From Bacteroidia bacterium (GTDB lineage Bacteria; Bacteroidota; Bacteroidia; JAIBAJ01), in contig JAIBAJ010000016.1 of NCBI GenBank assembly GCA_019695265.1, positions 1-46,732 on the forward strand: a DNA stretch of 46,732 nt, in the 5' to 3' direction. Positions 34,611-43,968 of this stretch are shown here, piece after piece. Position numbers and translations under genes: made by a program. The notes beneath the pieces were generated by a model. That model was given only the letters and a program-made list of their open reading frames with translations. It had not been told where the DNA came from and searched no databases. The first letter of the stretch is position 1, and each line of letters begins with the position of its first letter.

Positions 34611-36251
34611 TTACAAAACCAATCCAATTAAGGCATTGGTGCTGGCATCATGTGAACTCACCTTTTTCCCTGCCTTAATTTCCGGAAGAATCTTTCCGGC
34701 TAGTTGCTTACCTAATTCAACCCCCCACTGATCATAACTGTAAACATTCCAAATGATTCCTTGCACAAAGATTTTATGTTCGTAGGCAGCAATCAAACTT
34801 CCCAAACTACGTGGACTTAATTTAGAAAATAAAAAACTACTACTAGGTTTATTCCCTTTAAAAACCTTAAAAGGCGCCAATTGATCAATCTCCTTCGCTG
34901 ATTTCCCCGATTTCCTTAATTCTTCTACAACCTCTTCCCTACTCTTTCCATTCATTAAAGCCTCGGTTTGGGCGATAAAATTGGCTAATAACATGTGGTT
35001 CATACCAGCATCAAAACAAGTTTCCTTAAACCCTATAAAATCTGAAGGTATCAACTGGGTGCCTTGGTGTATAAGTTGATAAAACGCATGTTGACCATTT
35101 GTTCCTGCTTCACCCCAAATCACTCCGCATGTGGCATAATCCACCGGTTTACCATTCCGATCAACTGATTTACCATTGCTTTCCATTTCTGCCTGTTGCA
35201 GATATGCCGGAAAGCGATGAAGATACTGACTATATGGAAGAATTGCCTGACTTGTACAACCCCAAAAATTAGTATACCAAATTCCCAACAAAGCCATAAT
35301 TACCGGAATATTCCGATCGTTTGGTGAGTATTTAAAATGCAAATCCATTACAAAAGCACCTTCCAACAACTCTTCAAAATTCTCATAACCAACGGCAAGA
35401 CAAATACTTAGACCTATACTACTCCAAAGCGAGAAACGACCACCTACCCAATCTTTAAATCCAAACATATTGGATGTATCAATACCAAAATCAGAAACGG
35501 CCTTTTCATTGGTTGAAACAGCTACAAAATGCCTTTTAACCGCTTCTTGGCTTTTCAAGGCGCCAACTAACCAATCTTTAGCCAATTGAGCATTGGCCAT
35601 GGTTTCTTGGGTGGTAAAAGTTTTAGAAGCAATAATAAACAAGGTGGTTTCAGGATCCAAATTAACCAAAGTTTCACCTAAATGAGCAGGATCCACATTG
35701 GACACAAAATGAACTTTTAACCTGGTTCGGTAAGCTTTTAGCGCTTCCGACACCATAACAGGACCTAAATCAGACCCGCCAATGCCAATATTTACAACAT
35801 GCTCGATGGGTTTACCAGTAAACCCTTTCCAATCTTTACTCAAAACCTGTTTGGTAAATAGCTGCATTTTAGCCAAAGCATAATTTACTTCCGGCATAAC
35901 ATCTTCACCCTCCAATTCAATTGGCAAATCACTCAGATTTCGTAAAGCATGATGTAACACCGCTCTATTCTCCGTAACATTGATAGATGACCCCGAAAAA
36001 ACAGCTTCCTTAGCCAAATCCAACTTGCACTCATCCGCAAGATCTAATAAACTCCTAAACGCCTCTTGGTTGATGAAATGCTTGGAATAGTCAAAAACAT
36101 TTCCTTCCAGCTCAATATGAAACTTTGTATATCGTTCAGGATCATTTTTAAACAAATCCTTTAAATCCACTTTAGACAATTCTTTCTGAATGGATTTAAG
36201 CCTTTTCCAAGCCTGGGTTTTTGTTGGATTGATATTGGGTAAAGTATTCAT
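34611..36251 (-). CDS. pgi: Glucose-6-phosphate isomerase
   Basis: 546 residues, full length. Family blocks: [92 protein letters not shown] and [14 protein letters not shown]. It interconverts glucose-6-P and fructose-6-P. It is convergent with DUF1272, and a terminator for the upstream minus-strand genes lies just before its start. Confidence 0.97.
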   Translation of the reverse strand: MNTLPNINPTKTQAWKRLKSIQKELSKVDLKDLFKNDPERYTKFHIELEGNVFDYSKHFINQEAFRSLLDLADECKLDLAKEAVFSGSSINVTENRAVLHHALRNLSDLPIELEGEDVMPEVNYALAKMQLFTKQVLSKDWKGFTGKPIEHVVNIGIGGSDLGPVMVSEALKAYRTRLKVHFVSNVDPAHLGETLVNLDPETTLFIIASKTFTTQETMANAQLAKDWLVGALKSQEAVKRHFVAVSTNEKAVSDFGIDTSNMFGFKDWVGGRFSLWSSIGLSICLAVGYENFEELLEGAFVMDLHFKYSPNDRNIPVIMALLGIWYTNFWGCTSQAILPYSQYLHRFPAYLQQAEMESNGKSVDRNGKPVDYATCGVIWGEAGTNGQHAFYQLIHQGTQLIPSDFIGFKETCFDAGMNHMLLANFIAQTEALMNGKSREEVVEELRKSGKSAKEIDQLAPFKVFKGNKPSSSFLFSKLSPRSLGSLIAAYEHKIFVQGIIWNVYSYDQWGVELGKQLAGKILPEIKAGKKVSSHDASTNALIGLVL

Positions 36252-36266
36252 GGGAAAATAGATGGC

Positions 36267-36299
36267 AAAAAAATAGCCCCATTCAGTCGAACAGGGCTA
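36267..36299 (-). terminator. Intrinsic terminator between the small secreted-protein gene and pgi
   Basis: On the minus strand TAGCCC...GGGCTA with an inner TTC/GAA pairing, followed by T7. It ends the psd / small-protein transcript 18 nt downstream of its last stop. Confidence 0.75.
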
Positions 36300-36316
36300 C
36301 TTTAGAATTGATTTAA

Positions 36317-36598
36317 CTAGTTTTTGGGTTGTTTATCTCCGGATTTTTCGGAATTTTGAGGCGGAACCTGGGGTTTCGCTTCTTTTGCTTCCTTTGATTC
36401 TGTAGTATTATGTGGGTTAGAACAACATGTTTTTCCCTCTTTTTTGCAGCAAGCTTTGCCGTCTTTTCCCTTCTCCTTTTCCTTTTCACCACCTTTGGTT
36501 ATTACCAACTGGGCTTTAGGTAATGAATAAGCAAAAACTTGGGCTGAATTAGCTCCCACAAAGGAAACCAAAGCTACAATGGCAAGAATTTTTTTCAT
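36317..36598 (-). CDS. Small secreted Lys/Glu-rich protein with CC motifs
   Basis: 93 residues from the ATG at 36598 (MKKILAIVALVSFVGANSA signal). The mature part is charged and low-complexity (GGEKEKEKGKDGK) with ACCKKEGKTCC, two Cys pairs that could bind metal. The tail is Pro/Lys-rich. No family is recognised. It is downstream of psd on the same strand (63 nt) and is followed by a terminator. The longer ORF with an upstream start is unlikely because it lacks the signal peptide at its N-terminus. Confidence 0.7.
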   Translation of the reverse strand: MKKILAIVALVSFVGANSAQVFAYSLPKAQLVITKGGEKEKEKGKDGKACCKKEGKTCCSNPHNTTESKEAKEAKPQVPPQNSEKSGDKQPKN

Positions 36599-36661
36599 AA
36601 ATAGATCGTTAAGATGCTGTAAAGGTAGAACAAAACTTTCAATTAAGATTCCAATTAACAA

Positions 36662-37321
36662 TCAACCTAATTTAGCAATCACTGTTTTCCCTCCAACAAC
36701 TTTTTCTTCCAGATTTACAGTAACTTTGGCACTAAGCGGAAGGTAAATATCAACCCGGGATCCAAACTTAATGAATCCTAATTCAGAGCCTTGACGAACT
36801 GACTGACCTTCCTTACCATACCAAACAATTCGGCGAGCTAACGCACCCGCGATTTGTCTGAATAAAAATTTTTCCCCTTTCGCATTCTCCACTACAATGG
36901 TGGTACGCTCATTTTCCGTAGAAGACTTTGGATGCCAGGCTACCAGGTATTTACCGGGATGATATTTTAAATATTTAATCACTCCGGAAAGCGGATACCG
37001 ATTCACATGCACATTAATTGGGGACATAAAAATCGATACTTGAATTCGTTTATCTTTTAGGTATTCATCTTCAACCGTTTCTTCAATAACAACCACTTTT
37101 CCATCTGCAGGAGCCAATAAGCTATTTTCATCAATAATAATTTCTTTATTGGGATGTCTGAAAAACTGCAAAACAACTACCATAACAAAAATGCTTACGG
37201 CCAATGCCAGGTAATTTAACCATTTTACCTCTGGAGCCCAATAGGTTACAGCAGTAATAAGTATGGCAACAAAAACAGTAGCAATAAAAATGCTGGGATA
37301 TCCTTCTTTATGTATTGTCAT
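36662..37321 (-). CDS. psd: Phosphatidylserine decarboxylase (PSD-A type)
   Basis: 219 residues from the ATG at 37321. Two N-terminal membrane segments (about 8-28 and 34-54) are followed by LLAPADGKVVVIEE, SIFMSPINVHVNRYP and the self-cleavage site Gly187-Ser188 (IKFGSRVD), where Ser becomes the pyruvoyl group. It makes phosphatidylethanolamine at the inner membrane. pssA is not in the window. Confidence 0.93.
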   Translation of the reverse strand: MTIHKEGYPSIFIATVFVAILITAVTYWAPEVKWLNYLALAVSIFVMVVVLQFFRHPNKEIIIDENSLLAPADGKVVVIEETVEDEYLKDKRIQVSIFMSPINVHVNRYPLSGVIKYLKYHPGKYLVAWHPKSSTENERTTIVVENAKGEKFLFRQIAGALARRIVWYGKEGQSVRQGSELGFIKFGSRVDIYLPLSAKVTVNLEEKVVGGKTVIAKLG

Positions 37322-37325
37322 GGTG

Positions 37326-37333
37326 CGAAGGTA
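37326..37333 (-). promoter_or_regulatory. Near-consensus -7 box (TACCTTCG) for psd
   Basis: One mismatch to TAnnTTTG, ending 4 nt before the psd ATG. It has the same form as the box 14 nt before the HD-domain gene. Confidence 0.35.
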
Positions 37334-37464
37334 AGTAGGATAAAACAACGATATAAACTTTCAATTAGAACTTTCCCACAAACAAATCTGAAATAGTTGG
37401 ATAAATTACCCTCGGCGGTAACAATTTGTTTACCATTTGTTTACTTTCGCTTTATATCAGACTT

Positions 37465-39381
37465 ATGAAATACATCTTTACACTTTTGTTTTTTAGCCTA
37501 TTATCCTGCATTAGCTGGGGGCAATCTTCCTTATTTTTCCGAAACAACACAGGTAATGATTTCCATGTCGAAGTCAGTATTACTTCCAACTTAAATGCTC
37601 CTGACTCCAATTGGATTTTATTAGAAGATACCGTTCTAGCATGGAAGGAAACTGACACCGAAGTTTTGCAATGTCTGCGTGATTCCAACCATTTCAATCC
37701 GGGGGATAGCCTTATTCTTCGTGTACTTTTTAAATCCATTTCGGATTCAACACTTGTTTTATTTAGAATAATAGGTAATGATTTAGGAAGTAATTTTTCA
37801 TATAGGGTTATTTGTCCGGGTTATGATGAAGGATGGCTTAGTGATGCCAATTTCCATGAAGCCGCCCTTACCTATAACCAACAAGCTGCACACCTCAAAT
37901 ATAAACCGGACAACGATGATTCGGGGTTTTCAAGGGATATACGAGTTACCATTCATGATGACCAACCACTTGCAATTGCAAATTCAGACTTTAACAATCC
38001 CAATGTTCTGAACATCATGTGTTACAATGTGCAAATGATCACTTTTGGAGTTTCAGGATTAGGAGATGCTGCTTTGCGCTGCGATCTACTACCATCCCAT
38101 TTTAATTCCAATTTGGATGCTATTGCCTTTGAAGAAATATTCGACGATAGTCCAAGAAACGACCACATGATTCCATCTATGGAAGCCCAGGGATTTACCT
38201 ACCATACCTCCATCCTAAATGACCCGGGTTTAATACCTTTTCCTATCAATGGCGGAGTGATGATTTTTAGCAAATGGCCAATTTTGGATAGCGATGAAAT
38301 TGAATATGCAGAATGCGGACCAACTTCATCCGATTGCCTGGCGAGAAAAGGAGTTAAGTATGCTAAAATCAATAAACTAGGGAAAAACTATCACTTTTTT
38401 GCCACCCACATGGATGCCGGAAGTGATGCGGAAGACATGGCAGCGCGCCATTCTCAAGTAGATGAAATTAATCAGTTCATTTTAACGAAAAATATTCCAT
38501 CCTGGGAACCGGTAATTTTTGGAGGAGATCTGAATACCAGGCCTTATGGTGACGATGGAGTATTTCAACATTTCGAAGATTCAATTCACTTCATTTATCC
38601 TCCTCAACGAGGCTTTTATGAATCTAATTTCAGTTTGGATACAGGTCGATTTATCGACCATATTTGGATTAGCAGCCAACACTTACTTCCTATTTCTGCA
38701 GTAGACAAAGCCTTAACCTATACAAGTATTGCAGATGAAATGTGGGATTTATCCCAGTTTAGCGACCACCGTGCCATGTATGGTCGATTTGAATTCCCCG
38801 ATGTTCAATTTTCCAACTTTACAGATTCCAATTTATGTCCCGGCGATAGCTTTTCAGCATTTATTAGTTCAAGCAATAATCCATTCTTGAATTGGACAAA
38901 AGATGGAGTACCGTTAAATTTGACTGGTGGTAATTTAACCCTAATAAACAGCACACCTTCTGAATCGGGTTTATATGTTTGTCAGTTGGACTACCCTTAT
39001 ACCAATGGTCCAAACTCTTATTTCCTTGATCCTTTCTTTTATCCGGGAGGTGAAACGATTTATAACTCCCAATCCGGCATTCCAATTGCCCAACTAACGA
39101 TTGATTCAGCATTTTGTGAATCCGGCATAACCGATTGGATTCCAAATTCGATAAAAATCTATCCTAATCCTTCCGAAGGCGATTTTTACATCAATGCCCC
39201 TGAAAACGGAATAACAACCTGGACTATTTATTCCTTTGATGGTAAAGAATGCCTGAGTGGAAGCATTAATTCAACTTTACCAACCCTTCAAACTACGAAA
39301 TTGGAAAATGGAATTTACCTGTTAGAACTGATACAAAATGGCAACAGCTATTTTCAAAAAATACTGATAAGAAAAGGTTGA
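37465..39381 (+). CDS. Secreted sphingomyelinase-like phosphodiesterase (EEP fold) with T9SS sorting domain
   Basis: 638 residues from the ATG at 37465 (signal MKYIFTLLFFSLLSCISWG). An N-terminal beta region (20-170) precedes an endonuclease/exonuclease/phosphatase domain (about 185-450): MCYNVQM, DAIAFEEIFDD (metal Glu), GGDLNTRPY and SDHRAMYGRF (catalytic His). This pattern fits bacterial neutral sphingomyelinases. An Ig-like segment (about 460-530) and a T9SS type A tail (IKIYPNPSEGDFYIN) follow. It is expected to be secreted and to cleave phosphodiesters such as sphingomyelin; the substrate is inferred. Confidence 0.85.
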   Translation: MKYIFTLLFFSLLSCISWGQSSLFFRNNTGNDFHVEVSITSNLNAPDSNWILLEDTVLAWKETDTEVLQCLRDSNHFNPGDSLILRVLFKSISDSTLVLFRIIGNDLGSNFSYRVICPGYDEGWLSDANFHEAALTYNQQAAHLKYKPDNDDSGFSRDIRVTIHDDQPLAIANSDFNNPNVLNIMCYNVQMITFGVSGLGDAALRCDLLPSHFNSNLDAIAFEEIFDDSPRNDHMIPSMEAQGFTYHTSILNDPGLIPFPINGGVMIFSKWPILDSDEIEYAECGPTSSDCLARKGVKYAKINKLGKNYHFFATHMDAGSDAEDMAARHSQVDEINQFILTKNIPSWEPVIFGGDLNTRPYGDDGVFQHFEDSIHFIYPPQRGFYESNFSLDTGRFIDHIWISSQHLLPISAVDKALTYTSIADEMWDLSQFSDHRAMYGRFEFPDVQFSNFTDSNLCPGDSFSAFISSSNNPFLNWTKDGVPLNLTGGNLTLINSTPSESGLYVCQLDYPYTNGPNSYFLDPFFYPGGETIYNSQSGIPIAQLTIDSAFCESGITDWIPNSIKIYPNPSEGDFYINAPENGITTWTIYSFDGKECLSGSINSTLPTLQTTKLENGIYLLELIQNGNSYFQKILIRKG

Positions 39382-39435
39382 TAAATTGATAAGGAAATCA
39401 AAGGCCTTGTTAGCAAATCTCCTACTTTTACCTAG

Positions 39436-40686
39436 ATGAATCGGAAGTTTATTTATGCATTAGTCGCTTTGGCAATGGCTGTTCTTGCCTATTTTTTCAT
39501 TTCCAACCTATGGAAAGACTCCAGTGAGGAAAAATTAACTGCCAAAGTTATTAAAGGAGATTTTGAAGTAACCGTATTCACTACAGGGGAATTACAGGCC
39601 AAGAACAGTTTGGATATAGATGGTCCGACCGGCATGAGAAACGCTCAAATTTGGCAAGTAAAAATTGCCGATTTGGTTTCGGAAGGAACCAGAGTAAAAA
39701 AAGGTGAATACATAGGCCGATTAGACCAAACTGAAATAATGAATCGAATTAAAGATGAAAGTTCCGAAATAGCTAAAAATGAAAGTAGATTTATTCAAAC
39801 CAAATTAGATACAACCTTGGATTTGCGCAATGCAAGGGATGAAATTATTAATCTTGGTTTCGCTGTGAAAGAAAAAGAAAACATTGTTTCACAAAGCACT
39901 TACGAAGCCCCTTCCATCATTCAACAAGCAAAAATGGATTTGGATAAATCCAAACGCCAGTTAAATCAGGCAGAAACCAATTATAAAATCAAAGAAAAAC
40001 AAGCTAAAGCCAAAATGCAGGAAGTTACTGCAGTTTTAGAAAGATCTCAAAATAAAGTTAAGGTTTTGCAAGACCTTCTGAATGACTTTACCATTGTAGC
40101 CCCTGAAGACGGTATGGTAATTTACCAACGGGAATGGAACGGCAAAAAGAGAATCGTTGGATCAACTATTGGCGCCTGGGATCCAACCGTGGCAACCCTC
40201 CCCGACCTCTCAATTATGCAAAGCAGAACCTATGTTAACGAAGTAGATATTCGAAAAATTAAGAAAGGACAAAAAGTAAACATTTCCCTGGACGCCTACC
40301 CCGAAAAAAAATTAACCGGATTGGTAGATGCGGTTGCCAATGTTGGAGAACAAAATCCTAGAAGCGATGCCAAAGTTTTTGAAGTAAACATCCTGATCAA
40401 TGAAAAGGACACTTCACTCAGACCGGCAATGACAACAGGAAATTACATCTTGGCAGATAAACTTAAAAATGTTCTTTACATCCCTCTTGAAGCCTTACAC
40501 GTGCAAGGTGACAGCTTAAATTTTGTTTATAAAAAATCAGGAACATCCGTAGTTAAAACACCTATCAAAACCGGGGTTACAAATGAAAATTTTGTAGTAG
40601 TACTTTCAGGATTAAATGAAGGGGAAGAAGTTTTTTTGGTAAAACCTGAAAACGCAGAAAAATTAAAGTTGGAAGAAAAAAAATAA
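39436..40686 (+). CDS. HlyD/RND-type periplasmic adaptor protein
   Basis: 416 residues. An N-terminal anchor helix (about 5-25) is followed by a split lipoyl/barrel-sandwich domain (VTVFTTGELQAKNS and FTIVAPEDGMVIYQ), a long coiled-coil hairpin (about 95-215, rich in Lys/Glu/Gln) and a beta-barrel domain (YVNEVDIRKIKKGQKVNISLDAYPEKKLTG). It links an inner-membrane transporter to an outer-membrane channel. No transporter or TolC partner gene follows; the next 1 kb is repeat DNA, so its partner must be elsewhere. Confidence 0.88.
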   Translation: MNRKFIYALVALAMAVLAYFFISNLWKDSSEEKLTAKVIKGDFEVTVFTTGELQAKNSLDIDGPTGMRNAQIWQVKIADLVSEGTRVKKGEYIGRLDQTEIMNRIKDESSEIAKNESRFIQTKLDTTLDLRNARDEIINLGFAVKEKENIVSQSTYEAPSIIQQAKMDLDKSKRQLNQAETNYKIKEKQAKAKMQEVTAVLERSQNKVKVLQDLLNDFTIVAPEDGMVIYQREWNGKKRIVGSTIGAWDPTVATLPDLSIMQSRTYVNEVDIRKIKKGQKVNISLDAYPEKKLTGLVDAVANVGEQNPRSDAKVFEVNILINEKDTSLRPAMTTGNYILADKLKNVLYIPLEALHVQGDSLNFVYKKSGTSVVKTPIKTGVTNENFVVVLSGLNEGEEVFLVKPENAEKLKLEEKK

Positions 40687-40940
40687 TTCATTCCACCTCC
40701 TACTTTTAATCCTTATTGATTTTATACTTTTCTTTCCCCGCTGATTGCAACCCTTTCCTAAAAATCAGACTCTCTTCTTTTGATTTTTATAGTCGCAAAT
40801 AAACACCTCAAAAAAATTCTCCTTCCAAAAACCATTTTAAATTAGGATAGACATTCACGGGTTTTAATCCCAAAATTGTCAATAGAAATTTTAAACTACG
40901 TTTCGAGACAAGTGTTAGTAAGGCTTTCAAGTAATTTTTA

Positions 40941-41015
40941 CCGAGAGAACAAAATGTAAGTCCTATTAAGTGTTAATATTTCTTGTAAAATAGGACTAAC
41001 ATGTTGTTTCCTCGG
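40941..41015. repeat. Family B AT-rich hairpin, copy 3
   Basis: 75 bp with CCGAG / CTCGG ends. Long arms pair almost fully (ACAAAATGTAAGTCCTATT with AATAGGACTAACATGTTGT), leaving a 20-nt AT-rich loop. It is the best-paired of the three copies. Confidence 0.75.
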
Positions 41016-41132
41016 CACTAACTAACACTAGCTCGGGATTAACCCAAATCATCTCACATCCCATCGCGCTTGTCATTTGTTCACTTCGTTTCAAATGACA
41101 ATTTTGTGTTAATACCAATTTACTACCTTTTG

Positions 41133-41286
41133 AGTTTGCACCCTCGGGCAACGATAGAGGCAAGTAGCCCACAGTACCACTACGGCTTTAGCCTAGGGGG
41201 ACGAGGACTACAGCCGATAGCGTGACCCGAACGCCATGCAAGAAGGAATGGATTTGGCAAAAAAAAGTTGGGCGGAGGGGGCCCGC
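41133..41286 (+). repeat. Family A structured intergenic repeat, copy 4
   Basis: Plus-strand copy from GAGTTTGCACC to GGGGGCCCGC. The first 100 bp is very close to copy 1; the central hairpin outer stem is weaker here (CCACT / AGGGG). Confidence 0.85.
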
Positions 41287-41370
41287 ATACAAGGTATTAA
41301 ATCCAGATTACTCATTAGAAAATCATAAACGAGTTAAGAATTTCTAAGTTAATTTGTTTGTCCAAATTGA

Positions 41371-41440
41371 TAATACCGATAGCAAATCTGTAATAGTCCA
41401 ATTATGCTTCGCATTAATTTACCTAAACACCTTTTGCATC
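41371..41440 (+). repeat. Family C repeat, copy 2
   Basis: Begins TAATACCGATAGCAAATCTG, then TAATAGTCCAATTATGC; related to 22418-22492 (inverted) and 46487-46553. The AATAGTCCAAT segment can pair with ATTTGGACTATT at 41471-41482, extending it to a larger inverted repeat ending in ATTGGTATAA. Confidence 0.7.
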
Positions 41441-41670
41441 GGCATTTACCACTGTAATTTTCAAACTAGTATTTGGACTATTTTTCAAATAACATTGGTA
41501 TAACAACTTCTTCCCGAAATGCTTCGGGAGGGGTAAATCCAACTAAATCAAGTAGTTCGGATTTGAAATCATCCAATGGATAATTTGGCTTAAAAAGGAA
41601 AATTGATTCCTCCCGGATCAGGTTTCAATCAAACCCTAAGGACTGACAAAAGACCACCAATACACTATTC

Positions 41671-41701
41671 TTTAGTACTAATCGATTTTCATTTATCTTT
41701 G
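41671..41701 (+). promoter_or_regulatory. Candidate promoter TTTA-N19-TATCTTTG for the histidine kinase
   Basis: -7 box TATCTTTG at 41694-41701 and a near -33 TTTA at 41671-41674 with 19-nt spacing. The ATG at 41763 gives a leader of about 60 nt, which includes one arm of the TTAATACC inverted pair. Confidence 0.45.
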
Positions 41702-41762
41702 CTTAGATTATCAAGGCAGTCAGGTTTAAATTGGTATTAATTTATTCAAATTTTAGTTTTTT

Positions 41763-43916
41763 ATGAGTTCAAAAGGTAAAATTCTATTTATCGTTTTTAT
41801 CCTTGTTGGTTTATTGTCAGTACTATTTTATCTTGTTCAACGCATTGGAGTTTCGGCCTTAGAAAACAACCATAGCATAGAGCGTATCGAAAGAACCCTC
41901 TACCATACCAATCGTTTATTAATTTTTACTACGGACATTGAAACTAGCGGCAGAGGCTACATTTTAACTAATAATAAAGAAGTTAAAAAACCGGGTGAAT
42001 TGGCTGTAGAAAAAATCTACAAAAAGCTGGACACCCTCCATCGGATTTTTGCCAACAAGCCTGATCAAATGAAAAGGCTTGACACACTGGAAATTTTAAT
42101 TAAGGAGAAAGTTGAATTGGGAAATCAAATTTTTTATTTGGTGGATCAAGGGAAAGGAAATGATGCTAAAGAATTGGTCAATACGTTAAAAGGCCATGTA
42201 TTAATGGAAAAAATCCGAAAACAAGTAGACTTATTAATTACAAACCAAAAAACAGAATTGGAAAATCAACGAATTAATCGAGCACAAAACGAGGCCCTTT
42301 TAATTCGGCTTGCCAAAGTGGTTTTTATTCTAATCATTCTTGTATTGATTTCCGGGGGATGGGCACTAGCCCACAATTTCGTCAAAAAGGAAATACTTCA
42401 AAGTAGATTGGAAGGTATAGTTAATCATATTCCGGCTTCAATTTTTATTGTCAATAATCAATTTAAAGTGACTTTGGCCAATCAAAACCTTTCAAACACA
42501 TTAAAACGTCCGACAAGCTTAATAGAAGGCAAATCTATACACGAATTATTTCCTGATATCATTTCAGAAGAACTGGAAGAAAATTTCATTAAAATCAAAA
42601 ATGGATCCGAAGGAATGATTCTTGAAAAAGAACAAAATTTCGATGGGGAGATACGACATTATGTTACCTTTTTATTCAAATTCGAAAACAAAACCGGTGC
42701 GACCGAGGAGTTTGGTTGCTTAACTGTTGATGTCACGACCAACAAAAAATCTGAATTGGAGCGTAAAAAAGCAGTCGATATTTTTAAAGAATTGTACGAT
42801 AAAGCCCCGATCGGAATTCATAGTATTAATTTGGATGGCCAAATTGTTCGTTCCAATAAAACCGGTTTGCAATGGTTGGGAATACCGGATAACGAGAACC
42901 TAAACCACATACAATTTGTTGATTTATTAGACCGAAATTCTGTACCCAAATTTATCAATGCGCTCAATCAATTGTTTATCAAAGGAAGCATTAATAACCT
43001 CCATTTAGATATATGCAAAAAGGATGGAAGCCTACTCAATGCAACCATTAGCGGAATTACCGAGAAGAACAATGAAGGCAATATTGAGCTGGCACATTTA
43101 ACTTTAATTGACAACACCCGCCTTGAATTAGCCTTTGAAGAATTAGAAAAGTTAAACCAGGAACTTGCAACCCAATCCAGCCATGTAGGCAACCTTCAAA
43201 AAGAATTGGAGGCCTTTTTCTTCACTTTGTCTCATGACCTTCGAAATCCCATCCGAAACATTACAGGATATGCTCAATTGCTGGGAAATGACCTTTATAG
43301 CCTCGATATTGAAAACTCCAATAAGAACTTAAAAAAAATCATCGAATTTTCCGAATCCATCGGAGGCAAACTCGACGATTTACTTGAATTCTTTCGTATT
43401 ACTAACAGAAAACCATCCTTCCAAAATTGCGATTTAGACGAAGTAGTAAATAACACCTTGCAGAACTCTCTTCCGGAAGGAATTTTGGATACCATCAAAC
43501 TAAAAATCCTCCCATTGCCTAAAATATGGGCTGATCAGGAATTTATTACCCTCATGATGGAAAATCTGGTCATGGGTTCGATTCGTTCTTCCTCTAAAAA
43601 AATCTTCCCTTACATTGAAATTAGTGCCGAAGAAAACAACCAGGAAGTCATTATTTCAATCAAAGACAATGGCTCCATTTTTCAGCAAAACAAAAATGAT
43701 CGAATGTTCGGCGTTTTTCAAAATATCAAACGAGAAGATGAAACCCATCCCATAAATTTGGAATTAGCCTTGGCCTGCCGAATTATTGAAAAACATGGCG
43801 GAACCATTTCTGCCGGCACCGACAACAACGATTGGGCTGTTTTCTCCTTTACCATTCCCAAACAAAAGCCTAAACCGGAATACATCGAATTGAAACAAAA
43901 AACGGATACGTTTTAA
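41763..43916 (+). CDS. CHASE3/PAS sensor histidine kinase with degenerate ATPase domain
   Basis: 717 residues. Order: TM1 (7-27), CHASE3 sensor (about 30-175), TM2 (about 187-208), PAS 1 (about 218-325), PAS 2 (about 340-460), coiled linker, HisKA with the H-box LSHDLRNP (His491) and a HATPase domain. The HATPase keeps WADQEF, the F-box (MFGVFQN) and KHGG. However, the N-box reads NLVMGSI in place of NLLxNAI, the G1 box DxGxG is DNGSI, and the G2 GxGLGL is INLELAL. ATP binding is therefore doubtful. No response regulator is adjacent. It may act as a phosphatase, scaffold or heterodimer partner; the frame is intact. Confidence 0.88.
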   Translation: MSSKGKILFIVFILVGLLSVLFYLVQRIGVSALENNHSIERIERTLYHTNRLLIFTTDIETSGRGYILTNNKEVKKPGELAVEKIYKKLDTLHRIFANKPDQMKRLDTLEILIKEKVELGNQIFYLVDQGKGNDAKELVNTLKGHVLMEKIRKQVDLLITNQKTELENQRINRAQNEALLIRLAKVVFILIILVLISGGWALAHNFVKKEILQSRLEGIVNHIPASIFIVNNQFKVTLANQNLSNTLKRPTSLIEGKSIHELFPDIISEELEENFIKIKNGSEGMILEKEQNFDGEIRHYVTFLFKFENKTGATEEFGCLTVDVTTNKKSELERKKAVDIFKELYDKAPIGIHSINLDGQIVRSNKTGLQWLGIPDNENLNHIQFVDLLDRNSVPKFINALNQLFIKGSINNLHLDICKKDGSLLNATISGITEKNNEGNIELAHLTLIDNTRLELAFEELEKLNQELATQSSHVGNLQKELEAFFFTLSHDLRNPIRNITGYAQLLGNDLYSLDIENSNKNLKKIIEFSESIGGKLDDLLEFFRITNRKPSFQNCDLDEVVNNTLQNSLPEGILDTIKLKILPLPKIWADQEFITLMMENLVMGSIRSSSKKIFPYIEISAEENNQEVIISIKDNGSIFQQNKNDRMFGVFQNIKREDETHPINLELALACRIIEKHGGTISAGTDNNDWAVFSFTIPKQKPKPEYIELKQKTDTF

Positions 43917-43968
43917 TACCAATCGATCCCGGTTAACACCAAAACAATTCTTGGAATTTTTAGTACTG

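Larger units (their letters stand above)
40687..41762. other. 1.1-kb gene-free repeat cluster
   Basis: Contains family B copy 3, family A copy 4, family C copy 2 and the 41475-41503 segment shared with 15256-15284. A 13-bp inverted pair TTAATACCAATTT (about 41109-41121) and AAATTGGTATTAA (about 41731-41743) encloses most of it. AGTGTTAGT near 40910 and ACTAACACT near 41025 flank the family B hairpin as an outer inverted repeat. No ORF with family support. The kinase promoter is at the right end. Confidence 0.75.
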
